A DNA stretch of 64,000 bases. Source: Candidatus Kapaibacterium sp. GTDB lineage: Bacteria; Bacteroidota; Ignavibacteria; Kapaibacteriales; UBA2268. The stretch is from NCBI GenBank assembly GCA_937927515.1, contig CALBDO010000013.1, positions 1 through 64,000 on the forward strand, read 5' to 3'. The position numbers were made by a program, and so were the translations under genes. Below, in pieces: positions 37,144-46,496 of the stretch. The notes below the pieces were generated by a model. That model was not told where the DNA came from. It searched no databases and saw only the letters and a program-made list of their open reading frames with translations. Each line of letters starts with the position of its first letter. The first letter of the stretch is position 1.

Positions 37144-37869
37144 TTAGTTATTTTGGAATTTTGAAGTAAGGAAAAGAAAAATATCGCTGTCGAAAGTGCT
37201 TTGATATGCATAAATTAATTTTTGCTTGACCAATTCGAGTATAGCAACAAAAAAAAGAACAAACACTGGTTTGCTTGCATTTTGGCAGAGAGTTTTAAAT
37301 GAGATTTGCTTTTCAGTCCTCATAATCTCTAAAATTTTTGCAATAGCATCTTCGATTTTCAGCTCTGTTGTTTTAATTGATTGTACAGCTAAATTATTTT
37401 CGTTCCTTGTAATCATTTCGTAAAAGGCTTTTGCTAAATCATAAACAGTTGCTGGTTTGAAAGTTTTAAGCTTTGTAGATAGCTCTGGAATTTCTGTTTC
37501 GTAAATCCCTCGGTAAAAAGTATATTGCATTTGCTCCAATTTTGCTTCCAAAAATTGGCTAACTTCTTTGAATATTTGATATTCTATAAGTTGCTGTACA
37601 AGCCCGTTCCTGGGGTCTTGCTCCTCTGCTATGTCTTTTTGTTCTATTGGTAGCAACATTTTAGCTTTTATTTCCATTAGGGTAGATGCCATCACCAGAA
37701 ACTCGCTTGCTATTTCTATATCTAATTCTTGCATCTTCTTGATGTAACTGAGGAATTCGTCCGTTATTTTAGATATGGGAATGTCGTATATATTAATTTC
37801 ATCCCTTTTTATAAAATAAAGTAACAAATCTAATGGACCTTCGAATATTGGTAAAACGATTTTATACAT
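37144..37869 (-). CDS. scpA: Segregation and condensation protein A
   Basis: ScpA is the kleisin that bridges the SMC heads. The start was set at ATG 37869 because the protein then begins MYKIVLPIFEGPLDLLLYFI, the family's standard N-terminus; a few further upstream codons are in frame but look unrelated. Family features include IPISKITDEFLSY, LVMASTLMEIKAKMLLP and a C-terminal winged-helix. The 241-residue length is normal. It is the first gene of the scpAB unit and is transcribed away from the secreted-protein genes at 38 kb. Confidence 0.94.
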   Translation of the reverse strand: MYKIVLPIFEGPLDLLLYFIKRDEINIYDIPISKITDEFLSYIKKMQELDIEIASEFLVMASTLMEIKAKMLLPIEQKDIAEEQDPRNGLVQQLIEYQIFKEVSQFLEAKLEQMQYTFYRGIYETEIPELSTKLKTFKPATVYDLAKAFYEMITRNENNLAVQSIKTTELKIEDAIAKILEIMRTEKQISFKTLCQNASKPVFVLFFVAILELVKQKLIYAYQSTFDSDIFLFLTSKFQNN

Positions 37870-38066
37870 ATTTGCCTTTTTGCAAATACAAAAATACAAA
37901 ACAAAAGAGGATGTAAACTACATTATCCATACCATAGTGTAAAACTCACTGTAAATTTTGGTTGAAGATTTGGTTTTGTAGCTAGAGTATAAAACAAAAT
38001 CCATGAAAATGTAAAATTTTTTTGAATTAATTTCGTAATTTTAAATGTTTTAATTTGAAATATACA

Positions 38067-38486
38067 ATGAATAAGTTATTTGTTCTATTTTTCTTATTTG
38101 TTTTAACCACAGCGATTCTTGCTGTTGATATATATATAGAAAAATTTACAGCTTCTTCCAATGGTAAAGACATCGTTATTGAATTTAAAACAATCAATGA
38201 AAAAAATATTACTCTTTTCGAAATCGAACGCTCCGTCAACAATGGAAGCTTTAAAAAAATCACCTCAATTTTACCTAAAGGCTATCCTTCTAACTACAAA
38301 TACACAGACCAAGAAGCCTTTCTAAAAAATGTTGAAGAAGATAAAACCACTGCAAGTACCTACTCCTATCGTCTGAAAATTTTATTTAATGATAATTCCC
38401 ATTTGTATTCAAATTCTGTAAATGTTTCCCACAAAGTAAATGGAATTTATCGTACTTGGGGCATGATTAAAGAGATGTTTAGGTAG
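38067..38486 (+). CDS. Small secreted fibronectin III-like protein
   Basis: From the ATG at 38067 the product is 139 residues. It has a signal peptide (MNKLFVLFFLFVLTTAILAV), followed by one beta-sandwich domain with the pattern IYIEKFTASSNGKDIVIEFK, TLFEIERS, YSYRLKIL, typical of fibronectin type III-like domains in Bacteroidota secreted proteins. There is no sorting domain or catalytic motif. The frame is also open upstream from a TTG, but the ATG matches the signal peptide. The next secreted protein gene starts 10 bases after its stop, so they are likely co-transcribed. Confidence 0.75.
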   Translation: MNKLFVLFFLFVLTTAILAVDIYIEKFTASSNGKDIVIEFKTINEKNITLFEIERSVNNGSFKKITSILPKGYPSNYKYTDQEAFLKNVEEDKTTASTYSYRLKILFNDNSHLYSNSVNVSHKVNGIYRTWGMIKEMFR

Positions 38487-38496
38487 TATTTATCGT

Positions 38497-40140
38497 ATGT
38501 TTTCTCCAAGGTATCTTTTATTGCTTATTATCCCATTTGTTATTCCGTATTCTTCTTTCTCACACGAGGATATCAAATGCCTTACTTTTCCAATTCGTAA
38601 AAGCCAAAAGCTACAAGACAAAATTTTGGGCTCAATTAAATTTGATTCAACTGGGAGGCCTATAAATCAGTGCGTTGCCTTCTCGCGCAATGGACTTTTC
38701 GCAGTTCACTACGATACTGCAGGACAAAACAAAGTTCCGCTCTATGATTTCGACCGCAATGGCGTACCTGATTATGTCGACTCTGCATTATTTTATCTCG
38801 AGAAAGCATACTATATCTATTGCGACTCGATGGGATTTGAACCCCCACCAATAGATAGCGGGCGTGGTGGCAATAATAGTTATGATTTCTACCTATTCGA
38901 TATTGGTAACGGCTATTACGAGGAGGTAGCCTACGGATGGACGGTTGCAGATGTTGAAATCAAAGTTCCTTTCAGATATCCCAAATATGCTTGTTTTTCG
39001 GTCATAGATAACGATTTTAGCCCATTTGATACTACTTTTTTCCCTTCTGGAAATAAACGAGCCACATTTCGGGAGACTGGGTACCTTGGTTTGAAAATCA
39101 CAATTGCTCACGAACTTCACCATTTATTTCAATTCGGTTATGGCGACCCGATGTTTCCCTCTTTCAATGAAATGACCAGCACCTTTATGGAGTTTAGATT
39201 GAACCCCGAGTCGAAAGATTATTTACAGTATGTTAAGAGTCTGTTCTCTGATTTTTCGAAGTATATATTATCCGACCCAAGTTATTATGTCGGATATAGA
39301 TATGCAATCTTTTTGCAATTTTTACATTTAAAATACGGAGATTTTCCAATAGTAGAACTCTGGAAGAATATCGGTAGAGGCAACGACCCATTGCTTTCAC
39401 TGGAGCTTGCTTTGAACCAAAAAGGAAGTATGATTTCGAAAGAACTTGCTGCTTTTCTTCCATATTTATTTTACACTGGAAAAAATTCAAAACCAAACCT
39501 TTTACCAAATTCAAATCTATTTCCTGAAATTTCGTATTTGTTTCAAGGCAATTTAGATAGAACGCTGGTGACAAGCCAAAGGCTAAAACCCTTTGAAATA
39601 CGACCTATGCGAGTATTTATGCCCTCGGATGTAGCCGATGCCTTGGACGATACATTATACATATTCCTTGCAAACTTGGACTCTAAAAATGCTATGTCTC
39701 AAAGCTTAGATTCTGTCAGCGAATGCACAATTATTTTATCCAAAGACGACCGATCTGGAATTAAACTACATCCCAAAGAGGTCTATTATAATTTTATTGG
39801 GGAGAGGAGCAAATTTGCCGACTCATTGTTTTTATCCTTTGGATTTAAAACCTATGCGGTTTCCTACCCTTTTCCAAACCCATGGAAATTTAGAGAAAGT
39901 GGCATATGCTTCCCCGTACCTTCTGAAGCAACCATCAAGGATAACGTCGAATTAAGAATCTTCGACTCTAATCTCACTGAAATTCGTTTGCCAAACAATT
40001 ATTTTAATGTTTCTATTTACAAGGAAAAAAGGGTCATTTATTTCGATAAATTCCCAGTTGATTTACCAACTGGTGTGTACTTTTTCAAAATTTTGTTCAA
40101 AGACAAGGAAATTTTCGGGAAGTTTTCGGTTGTAAATTAG
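38497..40140 (+). CDS. Secreted HExxH putative metalloprotease (MXAN_6640-like)
   Basis: The 547-residue protein has a signal peptide (LLLIIPFVIPYSSFS) and the zinc motif AHELHHLFQFGYG at about residue 205, as in gluzincin/MXAN_6640-type putative metalloproteases. The N-terminal part includes FAVHYDTAG, VPLYDFDRNGVPDYVDSA and GNNSYDFYLFDIG, which are typical of that group. A short C-terminal beta domain (ELRIFDSNLTEI ... LPTGVYFFKILF) resembles a T9SS sorting signal. It is probably exported and may degrade proteins outside the cell. It follows the small fibronectin-like gene. Confidence 0.8.
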   Translation: MFSPRYLLLLIIPFVIPYSSFSHEDIKCLTFPIRKSQKLQDKILGSIKFDSTGRPINQCVAFSRNGLFAVHYDTAGQNKVPLYDFDRNGVPDYVDSALFYLEKAYYIYCDSMGFEPPPIDSGRGGNNSYDFYLFDIGNGYYEEVAYGWTVADVEIKVPFRYPKYACFSVIDNDFSPFDTTFFPSGNKRATFRETGYLGLKITIAHELHHLFQFGYGDPMFPSFNEMTSTFMEFRLNPESKDYLQYVKSLFSDFSKYILSDPSYYVGYRYAIFLQFLHLKYGDFPIVELWKNIGRGNDPLLSLELALNQKGSMISKELAAFLPYLFYTGKNSKPNLLPNSNLFPEISYLFQGNLDRTLVTSQRLKPFEIRPMRVFMPSDVADALDDTLYIFLANLDSKNAMSQSLDSVSECTIILSKDDRSGIKLHPKEVYYNFIGERSKFADSLFLSFGFKTYAVSYPFPNPWKFRESGICFPVPSEATIKDNVELRIFDSNLTEIRLPNNYFNVSIYKEKRVIYFDKFPVDLPTGVYFFKILFKDKEIFGKFSVVN

Positions 40141-40196
40141 AAGAATTCGAGGTTTTGTTTTTAATTTTGCCTTTTGTTAAAATCAAATTAATTAGA

Positions 40197-40928
40197 ATGA
40201 TTACGTTAAATGTCAATATCGACCATATTGCAACTCTTAGACAAGCAAGAGGTGGAAAGGAACCGGACCCGGTCGCCGCTGCTGTAGTATGCGAGTTGGC
40301 TGGTGCCGATGGTATCGTATGTCATTTGCGCGAGGATAGGAGGCATATACAGGACCGCGACGTTGAATTGCTTCGTCAAGTGGTGACTACTAAACTCGAC
40401 TTGGAAATGGCTGCTGTAGAGGAGATAATCAACATTGCTTTAAGAATTAAACCAGACCTTGTAACTATTGTACCCGAACGAAGGATGGAATTAACCACCG
40501 AAGGGGGACTGGACGTTGCGGCAGATATAAAGCGATTTAAAGACCTAGTTAACAAAATGCACGATGCAGGAATTGAAGTCAGTTTTTTTGTTGAACCAGA
40601 GCTTCTACAAATTGATGCTGTACTAGAAACTAAAGCCGATATGGTCGAGTTGCATACTGGTTTATATTCTAATCTCAAGAGTAAAAATCAATGGAGCCAG
40701 GAATTGGAACGAATAAAAACATCTGCAAAGTACGCCAAAGAAAATGGATTGAAAGTTGCAGCTGGTCACGGGTTGAATTATAAGAATGTAATACCCATTT
40801 GTCGGGAGACTGTAGTCGAGGAATTAAGTATAGGACATTCAATTGTTTCCCGCTCTGCTTTTGTTGGATTGGAGCGGGCTGTCCGCGAAATGATAGATAT
40901 CATCTCGTATGCCACTCTTCTAAGGTAA
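40197..40928 (+). CDS. pdxJ: Pyridoxine 5'-phosphate synthase
   Basis: PdxJ makes pyridoxine 5'-phosphate from deoxyxylulose 5-phosphate and 3-amino-2-oxopropyl phosphate, the last ring-forming step of DXP-dependent vitamin B6 synthesis. The start at ATG 40197 gives 243 residues and the normal opening LNVNIDHIATLRQARGG. Other signatures are CHLREDRRHIQDRD, TIVPERRMELTTEGGLDV, VELHTGLYS and AAGHGLNYKNV. It lies 4 bases before asnB and is probably co-transcribed with it. Confidence 0.96.
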   Translation: MITLNVNIDHIATLRQARGGKEPDPVAAAVVCELAGADGIVCHLREDRRHIQDRDVELLRQVVTTKLDLEMAAVEEIINIALRIKPDLVTIVPERRMELTTEGGLDVAADIKRFKDLVNKMHDAGIEVSFFVEPELLQIDAVLETKADMVELHTGLYSNLKSKNQWSQELERIKTSAKYAKENGLKVAAGHGLNYKNVIPICRETVVEELSIGHSIVSRSAFVGLERAVREMIDIISYATLLR

Positions 40929-40932
40929 GTAA

Positions 40933-42861
40933 ATGTGCGGCATTGTCGGGGTTCTTTCGTTAGATGATAAATTAGTGTGTACCCCCGACGTTTTGGAGAG
41001 GATGGCAAACATCATCGTCCACCGTGGGCCCGATAGTAATGGTGTTTTCATTTCGAAAACCAAAAAATGTGGGTTTGCATTTCGAAGACTTTCAATCATA
41101 GACCTATCTCCTGCAGGTAACCAACCAATGTCCACTACTGATGGCAACATTACTATTGTTTTTAATGGTGAGATTTATAATTATCTTAAGCTTCGAAACG
41201 AGCTAATTGAAAAAGGGTATAACTTCCGTTCTCGAAGCGATACAGAAGTGATTTTATATGGTTACAAGGAGTGGGGTTTCGATGTGGTGAAAAGGTTATC
41301 TGGAATGTTTGCTTTTGTCATATGGGATGAGGTCAGTAAAGTCCTATTTGGTGCCAGGGATAGAATAGGGAAAAAGCCTTTGTATTATTATTTTCAGGAC
41401 AATGTCTTTATTTTTGCTTCCGAAATAAAATCTATTCTGTTGCATCCTAAAGTTTCAAAACAAACCAATTTCGGCGAAATAGCGAATTATCTAAATTTTG
41501 GAGCTTCTACAAATCGTAATACTTTATTTAAAAACATTTTAAAGATACCGCCAGCCCATTTTTTTACCCTAAGTTTAGACGGAGTGATGAAAATTCACAG
41601 ATATTGGAATCCTTTTATCCTTGGCTCAAATACCGATATTACCGAAGAGGAAGCAAAAATCGAAATAATTCGGCTTTTGCGACAGGCTGTGGAAGATAGG
41701 ATGATGAGCGACGTACCATTTGGAGTATTCTTGAGTGGTGGTATAGACTCAAGTCTAAATGTAGCATTGATGGCAGAGTTGATGAACAGACCAGTTGATA
41801 CCTTCACTGTTGGTTTCAAAGAGTTGCAAAAGTATAACGAATTACATTATGCAAAAAAGATAGTGGAGTTATTTCGTACCAATCATCATGAGATTTTAAT
41901 TGATAGCAAGGATGCATATAATGTACTCTACGATTTAGTATGGTTTGAGGATGAACCTAATGCCGACCCAGTATGTATTCCTTTGTATTATTTAAGTAAA
42001 CTTACCCGGAGCTCTGGAACGATTGTTGTCCAAGTGGGCGAGGGTAGCGATGAGCAATTTGTCGGTTATAAATGGCTGCTCAGGGATTACAAGTTTTATA
42101 AAAGTGCTTGGCAATTATTTGTTCAGCTATGGGGTCCGTTAAAAAGATTTGCATATTTCTCAGCCAAACCATTTTTTAATATGCTTCATCAATATTTACC
42201 TTTGGATATCCTTCGTCGGGCCACATATGGCGAAGAGTATTATTGGAGTGGAATATCAATTTTCCCTCCCGAGGAGATGAAACATTTTTTGAAAAAGAAA
42301 TTCAATAGTTATTTATCGCTTCCTTGGGGATATGTTAAAGAGCTTTACGAGACTGCGAATAATCTCTCACCAACGAAAGTAAATTTCTTACAATGGGTTT
42401 TATTTGTTGAAATTTCTCAGCGTTTGCCAGAATTGCTTTTGATGCGAATTGATAAAATGGGCATGGCTAATAGTATTGAAGCAAGAGTACCTTTCCTCGA
42501 CCACCGTTTAATAGAATTTACTATGAGTTTACCAGAAAAATTGAAAGTTCCCGATGGTCATACAACAAAGTACCTTTTGAAAAAAGCAATAGAGGGTATT
42601 TTGCCAAATGATATTATTCATCGCAAAAAACAAGGTTTCTGGGCACCAATTAATGAATGGTTGCGTAATGAATGGTATAATTTTGCTAGCTCGAAAATAA
42701 ATAATTCGAACTTGTTTAAACATATGTTTAACTTCGATTACTTGAATTTTATTTTGCATATGCACCGAAAAGGAAAGGGTAAATATGGATTTAGGATTTT
42801 TACTTTACTAAATTTGGCTCTTTGGTACGAAAAGTTTTTTCAAAATCAGAATCTTGACTAA
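40933..42861 (+). CDS. asnB: Asparagine synthetase B (glutamine-hydrolysing)
   Basis: AsnB transfers amide nitrogen from glutamine to aspartate using ATP. Cys2 in MCGIVGVL is the nucleophile of the N-terminal glutaminase domain (~1-190), with HRGPDSNG and NGEIYNY also present. The C-terminal synthetase domain has the PP-loop SGGIDSS from S268 and QVGEGSDEQFVGY. The 642-residue length is normal for the long bacterial form, which sometimes acts in exopolysaccharide amidation rather than in free asparagine synthesis. The gene overlaps neither neighbour; its promoter may be that of pdxJ. Confidence 0.9.
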   Translation: MCGIVGVLSLDDKLVCTPDVLERMANIIVHRGPDSNGVFISKTKKCGFAFRRLSIIDLSPAGNQPMSTTDGNITIVFNGEIYNYLKLRNELIEKGYNFRSRSDTEVILYGYKEWGFDVVKRLSGMFAFVIWDEVSKVLFGARDRIGKKPLYYYFQDNVFIFASEIKSILLHPKVSKQTNFGEIANYLNFGASTNRNTLFKNILKIPPAHFFTLSLDGVMKIHRYWNPFILGSNTDITEEEAKIEIIRLLRQAVEDRMMSDVPFGVFLSGGIDSSLNVALMAELMNRPVDTFTVGFKELQKYNELHYAKKIVELFRTNHHEILIDSKDAYNVLYDLVWFEDEPNADPVCIPLYYLSKLTRSSGTIVVQVGEGSDEQFVGYKWLLRDYKFYKSAWQLFVQLWGPLKRFAYFSAKPFFNMLHQYLPLDILRRATYGEEYYWSGISIFPPEEMKHFLKKKFNSYLSLPWGYVKELYETANNLSPTKVNFLQWVLFVEISQRLPELLLMRIDKMGMANSIEARVPFLDHRLIEFTMSLPEKLKVPDGHTTKYLLKKAIEGILPNDIIHRKKQGFWAPINEWLRNEWYNFASSKINNSNLFKHMFNFDYLNFILHMHRKGKGKYGFRIFTLLNLALWYEKFFQNQNLD

Positions 42862-42879
42862 GTCTTCATTTAAATGTAA

Positions 42880-43491
42880 TTAGATAAATTCAAATAAATT
42901 TAAGTAAAATTGAATAACCTTGGGATAGTAGAAGATTGAAAAAATTAGTCCCCAAAGTGCTCCCCAAAAATGTGCCTCGTGGTTAATATTTGAAGAATGA
43001 TGCTTTGATGCATAAACGCAATATGCAAGATATATGATTGCAAAGATTGGTGCTGGAATGCCGATTGGAAACAAAAATATATATATTCTTGAGGTCGGAT
43101 AGAAAAGTATGTAACTAAAAATAACCCCAGCTATGGCTCCAGATGCTCCCAATGAATAGTATTGTGGATTGTGTTTATTTTTTATGATTGTTGGGATTGT
43201 TGAAAAAATTCCAGAAGTAAAAAATAACAGTATAAAGAAAGCACGACTTACAGTAGACTCGAGTTGAGGAGCAAAGAAAAAGAATGTCAAAGAATTAAAT
43301 AATAGATGTACAACATCTAAATGGACGAAAATGTGAGTTATCATTTGATAGAATTTTCTGTGGTATACAATTGAATAAGGATTTAGAGAAAATTTAAGAA
43401 GAATTGTATCAGGTGTTCGAAATCCAATTAAAGAGATTAGAACCATGATAAATAATATTAAAAAAGAAATTGGTGTATCAAGTAGTTCCAT
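42880..43491 (-). CDS. Rhomboid-family intramembrane serine protease
   Basis: This 203-residue, strongly hydrophobic protein has about six membrane helices. The catalytic pair is visible: Ser117 in LGASGAIAG (GxSG) and His174 in NHEAHFWGALWG. The early motif FYQMITHIFVHLDVVHLLFNSL, with an asparagine in the second loop, is characteristic. Rhomboids cleave membrane proteins within the bilayer; the target is unknown. It follows the glutamine synthetase gene after 18 bases on the same strand and probably shares its transcript. Confidence 0.92.
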   Translation of the reverse strand: MELLDTPISFLILFIMVLISLIGFRTPDTILLKFSLNPYSIVYHRKFYQMITHIFVHLDVVHLLFNSLTFFFFAPQLESTVSRAFFILLFFTSGIFSTIPTIIKNKHNPQYYSLGASGAIAGVIFSYILFYPTSRIYIFLFPIGIPAPIFAIIYLAYCVYASKHHSSNINHEAHFWGALWGLIFSIFYYPKVIQFYLNLFEFI

Positions 43492-43509
43492 TGTCGTTCG
43501 TCGATGAAT

Positions 43510-45057
43510 TTAACATTTATGAAGATTCCGATGCATTATTCTTCTTGACTCAATAAGCCTCTCTTCTTCTGGAAGCGAAATTAGTCTTTGGTTTAGGTCT
43601 TTGTCGTTTTCAGCAAGTAGAAAGTTTGCATAGTAGTCGATAACTTCTGGAGGGAAGATGCCGTCTCGCTCGTAATGATGTCGTTTTTGCAGAAGTTTCT
43701 CTGCAGATTCGACACAACTTTTACCTAATACTTCAAAGTTTTTTTGAAGGCTATGAGGTTCGTCTGTAATTTTATACTTTTCTGCAATTTGTAAAGAGCG
43801 CTCGGGATTGTTTAATCCCCATTCAATAGCAAGGGTGATTCCAGCAAGTATAAGATGAATCAAAGCGCTTCCATCTGGGCTTCGAAACTCTATGGTTTGC
43901 CGGGATTCGCTGTATTCAATTTCATCAGTTTCGTGTGGATTAATCTGCTTGGCTATGTTGTTTGTCTTGGACCAGGACAATGGTATTCTTATTAATGAGC
44001 TACGGTTTGAAGGACTCCAACAAACTTTTGTTGGAGCTTCTTGACCAGGTACTAAACGCAAATAAGAAGCTGCAACCGTATTTCCAAAAGCAGTCAAACT
44101 TGGTGCATAATGACATAACCCTCCGATTGCCATCAAAGCTTCTTTTGAAAGCTCGCCAGTGTCATCCAGGGTAATGTTTTTTCCATCTTTGACGAGTGCA
44201 ATGTGAAAGTGCAATCCATTCCCAGCGTGTCCAGGGTCTACTTTTGGAAAGAAAGTTGCAATGCAATTGTTTTGATAAGCTACGTTTCGAATAATCCAAG
44301 CGGAAAGAACCAAATAATACGCTAAATCCTCGATATCAGTTAACTGAAATTCAATTTCCATTTGCTCGGCTGTTTTACCATTTAGCTCTGGTATCTCGCT
44401 TTGTATGTTTTCTATGTATCCAACCTCGTTGTGGCAATACTTAACGGTATTTGTAATTTTGGCAATCAATGATGTCATCTCATTCAAGATTTGTAAAGCC
44501 TTGGAAAATGGGGGACTACTATGATAGCCTTGCTGTTTACTAAGCAAATACATCTTTTTAGGTAAATCAAAGATTAAGTAAAATTCCAGTTCACCCAGTG
44601 CTCTCAAATCGAACCCAGTTTTAATTTTGAAATAATTCTTTGCTTTTGCTAATATACCATCAGGGGTGAAATTAGCTGGATTCCCTTCATAATCGAAGAA
44701 CCTACAAAAGAAATCTAAACTTTTACTATCAAAAGGATTAAGAAATGCGGTCCGATAAATTGGAACAACATACAAATCAGAAAAGCCCACCTTGACAATA
44801 CCTTTGAAAAGCGAAGAGCCGTCCACTCTTTCTCCGTCGGCGAGTACACTTTCGAGTTGTTTTTTGTTTTGAATCGGAATTTGCATCTGACGAGGTTTAC
44901 CATCGATTGCTACATAATGAAATGTAATTCTCTCAAGACCAATGGATTGGATTACTTTGATAAAGTCTTTTCTTGTCCATAATTCTTTAGGTTTACCAGT
45001 TAGAAGTGTAATTGGATTTTCAAGAGCAAAACATAAATTTGTATTTTTCATGACCAT
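43510..45057 (-). CDS. Glutamine synthetase family protein (type I)
   Basis: Glutamine synthetases make glutamine from glutamate and ammonia using ATP. This protein is 515 residues, longer than typical GlnA. The N-terminal beta-grasp region (VDGSSLFKG, DLYVVPIY) and catalytic motifs are intact: GELEFYLIF (metal ligands), NGLHFHIAL, NRSSLIRIP and TIEFRSPDGSALIHL. The adenylylation loop NLYDLP of classical GS-I beta is not evident. I therefore call it a GlnA-type synthetase, with gamma-glutamylation of another amine a possible alternative. It heads a two-gene unit with the rhomboid and is divergent from the signalling operon, with a 64-base gap. Confidence 0.88.
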   Translation of the reverse strand: MVMKNTNLCFALENPITLLTGKPKELWTRKDFIKVIQSIGLERITFHYVAIDGKPRQMQIPIQNKKQLESVLADGERVDGSSLFKGIVKVGFSDLYVVPIYRTAFLNPFDSKSLDFFCRFFDYEGNPANFTPDGILAKAKNYFKIKTGFDLRALGELEFYLIFDLPKKMYLLSKQQGYHSSPPFSKALQILNEMTSLIAKITNTVKYCHNEVGYIENIQSEIPELNGKTAEQMEIEFQLTDIEDLAYYLVLSAWIIRNVAYQNNCIATFFPKVDPGHAGNGLHFHIALVKDGKNITLDDTGELSKEALMAIGGLCHYAPSLTAFGNTVAASYLRLVPGQEAPTKVCWSPSNRSSLIRIPLSWSKTNNIAKQINPHETDEIEYSESRQTIEFRSPDGSALIHLILAGITLAIEWGLNNPERSLQIAEKYKITDEPHSLQKNFEVLGKSCVESAEKLLQKRHHYERDGIFPPEVIDYYANFLLAENDKDLNQRLISLPEEERLIESRRIMHRNLHKC

Positions 45058-45121
45058 CTAAAAAGTTTTGTATTACAAAAACAGCAAGTTAATTAAAAAT
45101 AAGTAAATGTAAGGTTTTCGC

Positions 45122-45499
45122 ATGGATTTGTTTGCTATTCGAGAATATTGTCTTTCGAAGCCCTTTTCAAAAGAAGATTTACCTTTCGACGAGGATACCC
45201 TTGTCTTTAAAGTTTTCGGACGAATGTTTGCTTTGTTGGATATTTCTTCAAATCCACTTTGGATAAACTTAAAAGCGAACCCAGAGGATGTAGTTGAACT
45301 TTGTGAAAGATTCGATTTCATCCGCCCAGGTTATCATATGAACAAAAAGTATTGGATTACAGTAGAGATTGTGAACGAGATTTGCGATGCTTTTTTATTT
45401 GAATTGATAGACAATTCTTATTTGGAGGTTACTAAAAAGCTTCCAAAATATCAACGTGAAATAATTAACAAGGCTATAGAAAATGGCAATTTCAAATGA
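45122..45499 (+). CDS. MmcQ/YjbR family protein
   Basis: The 125-residue protein has the compact double-wing fold of the MmcQ/YjbR family, with the pattern FGRMFALLDI, WINLKANPED, FDFIRPGYHMNKKYWITVEI. Members are small cytoplasmic proteins, sometimes described as DNA-binding-like, but no biochemical role is firmly established. It is the first gene of an apparent six-gene operon; its 3' end overlaps the kinase-like gene by 17 bases. This makes it a candidate regulator or accessory protein of that unit. Confidence 0.85.
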   Translation: MDLFAIREYCLSKPFSKEDLPFDEDTLVFKVFGRMFALLDISSNPLWINLKANPEDVVELCERFDFIRPGYHMNKKYWITVEIVNEICDAFLFELIDNSYLEVTKKLPKYQREIINKAIENGNFK

Positions 45500-46496
45500 T
45501 AAGGAAATACTTGTTGAGAGAATAAAAGAACTTGTAGGTTGGAATGTAAATCCCGCGAGGCTCAAAATTCATATCGATACAACCGATTGGATGAGAATTG
45601 TCCGTGGGGATATAATTAGATTATCCTGTGGCGATTATCTTGTAAAGGGTAACATGCGGGAGCCAAGATTTGGCATCGATGACCAACCAAAGTACTGGGT
45701 TTTTAGTGCGGTGGACCTTCGGGATGGTAGCGAGAAAATTGTTAAAACAGTATTTCACGAGGAATTTTATGCGCACATTGGTATATTGAGAATTCGTTGT
45801 TATCGAAATCCAGTCAAGGAAGGCGAGGTATTAAAATTGGTGAAAGGGGATAATAGATTTATGCAAGGGTTTGTTTGTAACGACACAATGGGGAATGCAG
45901 TTAGAGTAGTTGATTTCATAAAGGGAAAATCGTTCTTTCAGTATATTCCTCTTATTGAGAAAAGCCACGAAGAATATTTTTACGAAGACTTGCCAAATAT
46001 TTTGTGGAAATTAAGAGAATCTTTTTTAGCAATTCAATTTCTCCACGAAAATAGGTTCTGTCATGGGGATATACGAAACGACCATATAATTGTGGAGTCT
46101 GGAACGGGAACCTATCGTTGGATTGATTTCGACCTTATGCAAGATGTCTCGGATTTTGATTTGTGGAGTTGTGGAAACATACTTTCCTATGCGGTAGCGA
46201 AAGGATTGAAGACATTCGACCAAGTTTTAAAAGGCAGCGAATTCAGTGATAAAGTGAAGTTAAGTTTGACCGCAGAGGATGCCTCTGCTTTCTATAACTA
46301 TAGAATAATGAATTTAAAAAAGTTATATCCTTATATTCCAATAAAACTAAATAATATCCTTCTTCATTTTACGATAAAGCCAATAGAATATTATGGTTCT
46401 GTTAAAGAGTTTATAGAGGATTACTCCGAAATGTTGGAGGCAACTTTTCCTATGGTAGCAACAGATTCCAAAGAAAGCAATGGTAGTGCAAAATGA
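45483..46496 (+). CDS. Kinase-fold protein (Ser/Thr kinase- or aminoglycoside kinase-like)
   Basis: The 337-residue protein has the C-lobe hallmarks of the protein kinase-like fold: a catalytic loop CHGDIRNDHIIVE (H194-G-D196) and a metal-binding loop WIDFDL (D215-F-D). These replace HRD...N and DFG of classical kinases, so the closest relatives may be atypical or APH/Rio-type kinases. An N-lobe lysine candidate lies in KIVKTVFHEE; I cannot confirm it. It is probably cytoplasmic. Its stop overlaps the histidine kinase start (ATGA), strongly suggesting coupled translation and a joint role in signalling. Confidence 0.8.
   Translation: MAISNDKEILVERIKELVGWNVNPARLKIHIDTTDWMRIVRGDIIRLSCGDYLVKGNMREPRFGIDDQPKYWVFSAVDLRDGSEKIVKTVFHEEFYAHIGILRIRCYRNPVKEGEVLKLVKGDNRFMQGFVCNDTMGNAVRVVDFIKGKSFFQYIPLIEKSHEEYFYEDLPNILWKLRESFLAIQFLHENRFCHGDIRNDHIIVESGTGTYRWIDFDLMQDVSDFDLWSCGNILSYAVAKGLKTFDQVLKGSEFSDKVKLSLTAEDASAFYNYRIMNLKKLYPYIPIKLNNILLHFTIKPIEYYGSVKEFIEDYSEMLEATFPMVATDSKESNGSAK

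Noticed and set aside
40155-40196. Upstream extension of the pdxJ frame
   Set aside because: The first 14 codons of the longer frame do not match PdxJ N-termini, while ATG 40197 gives the normal start.
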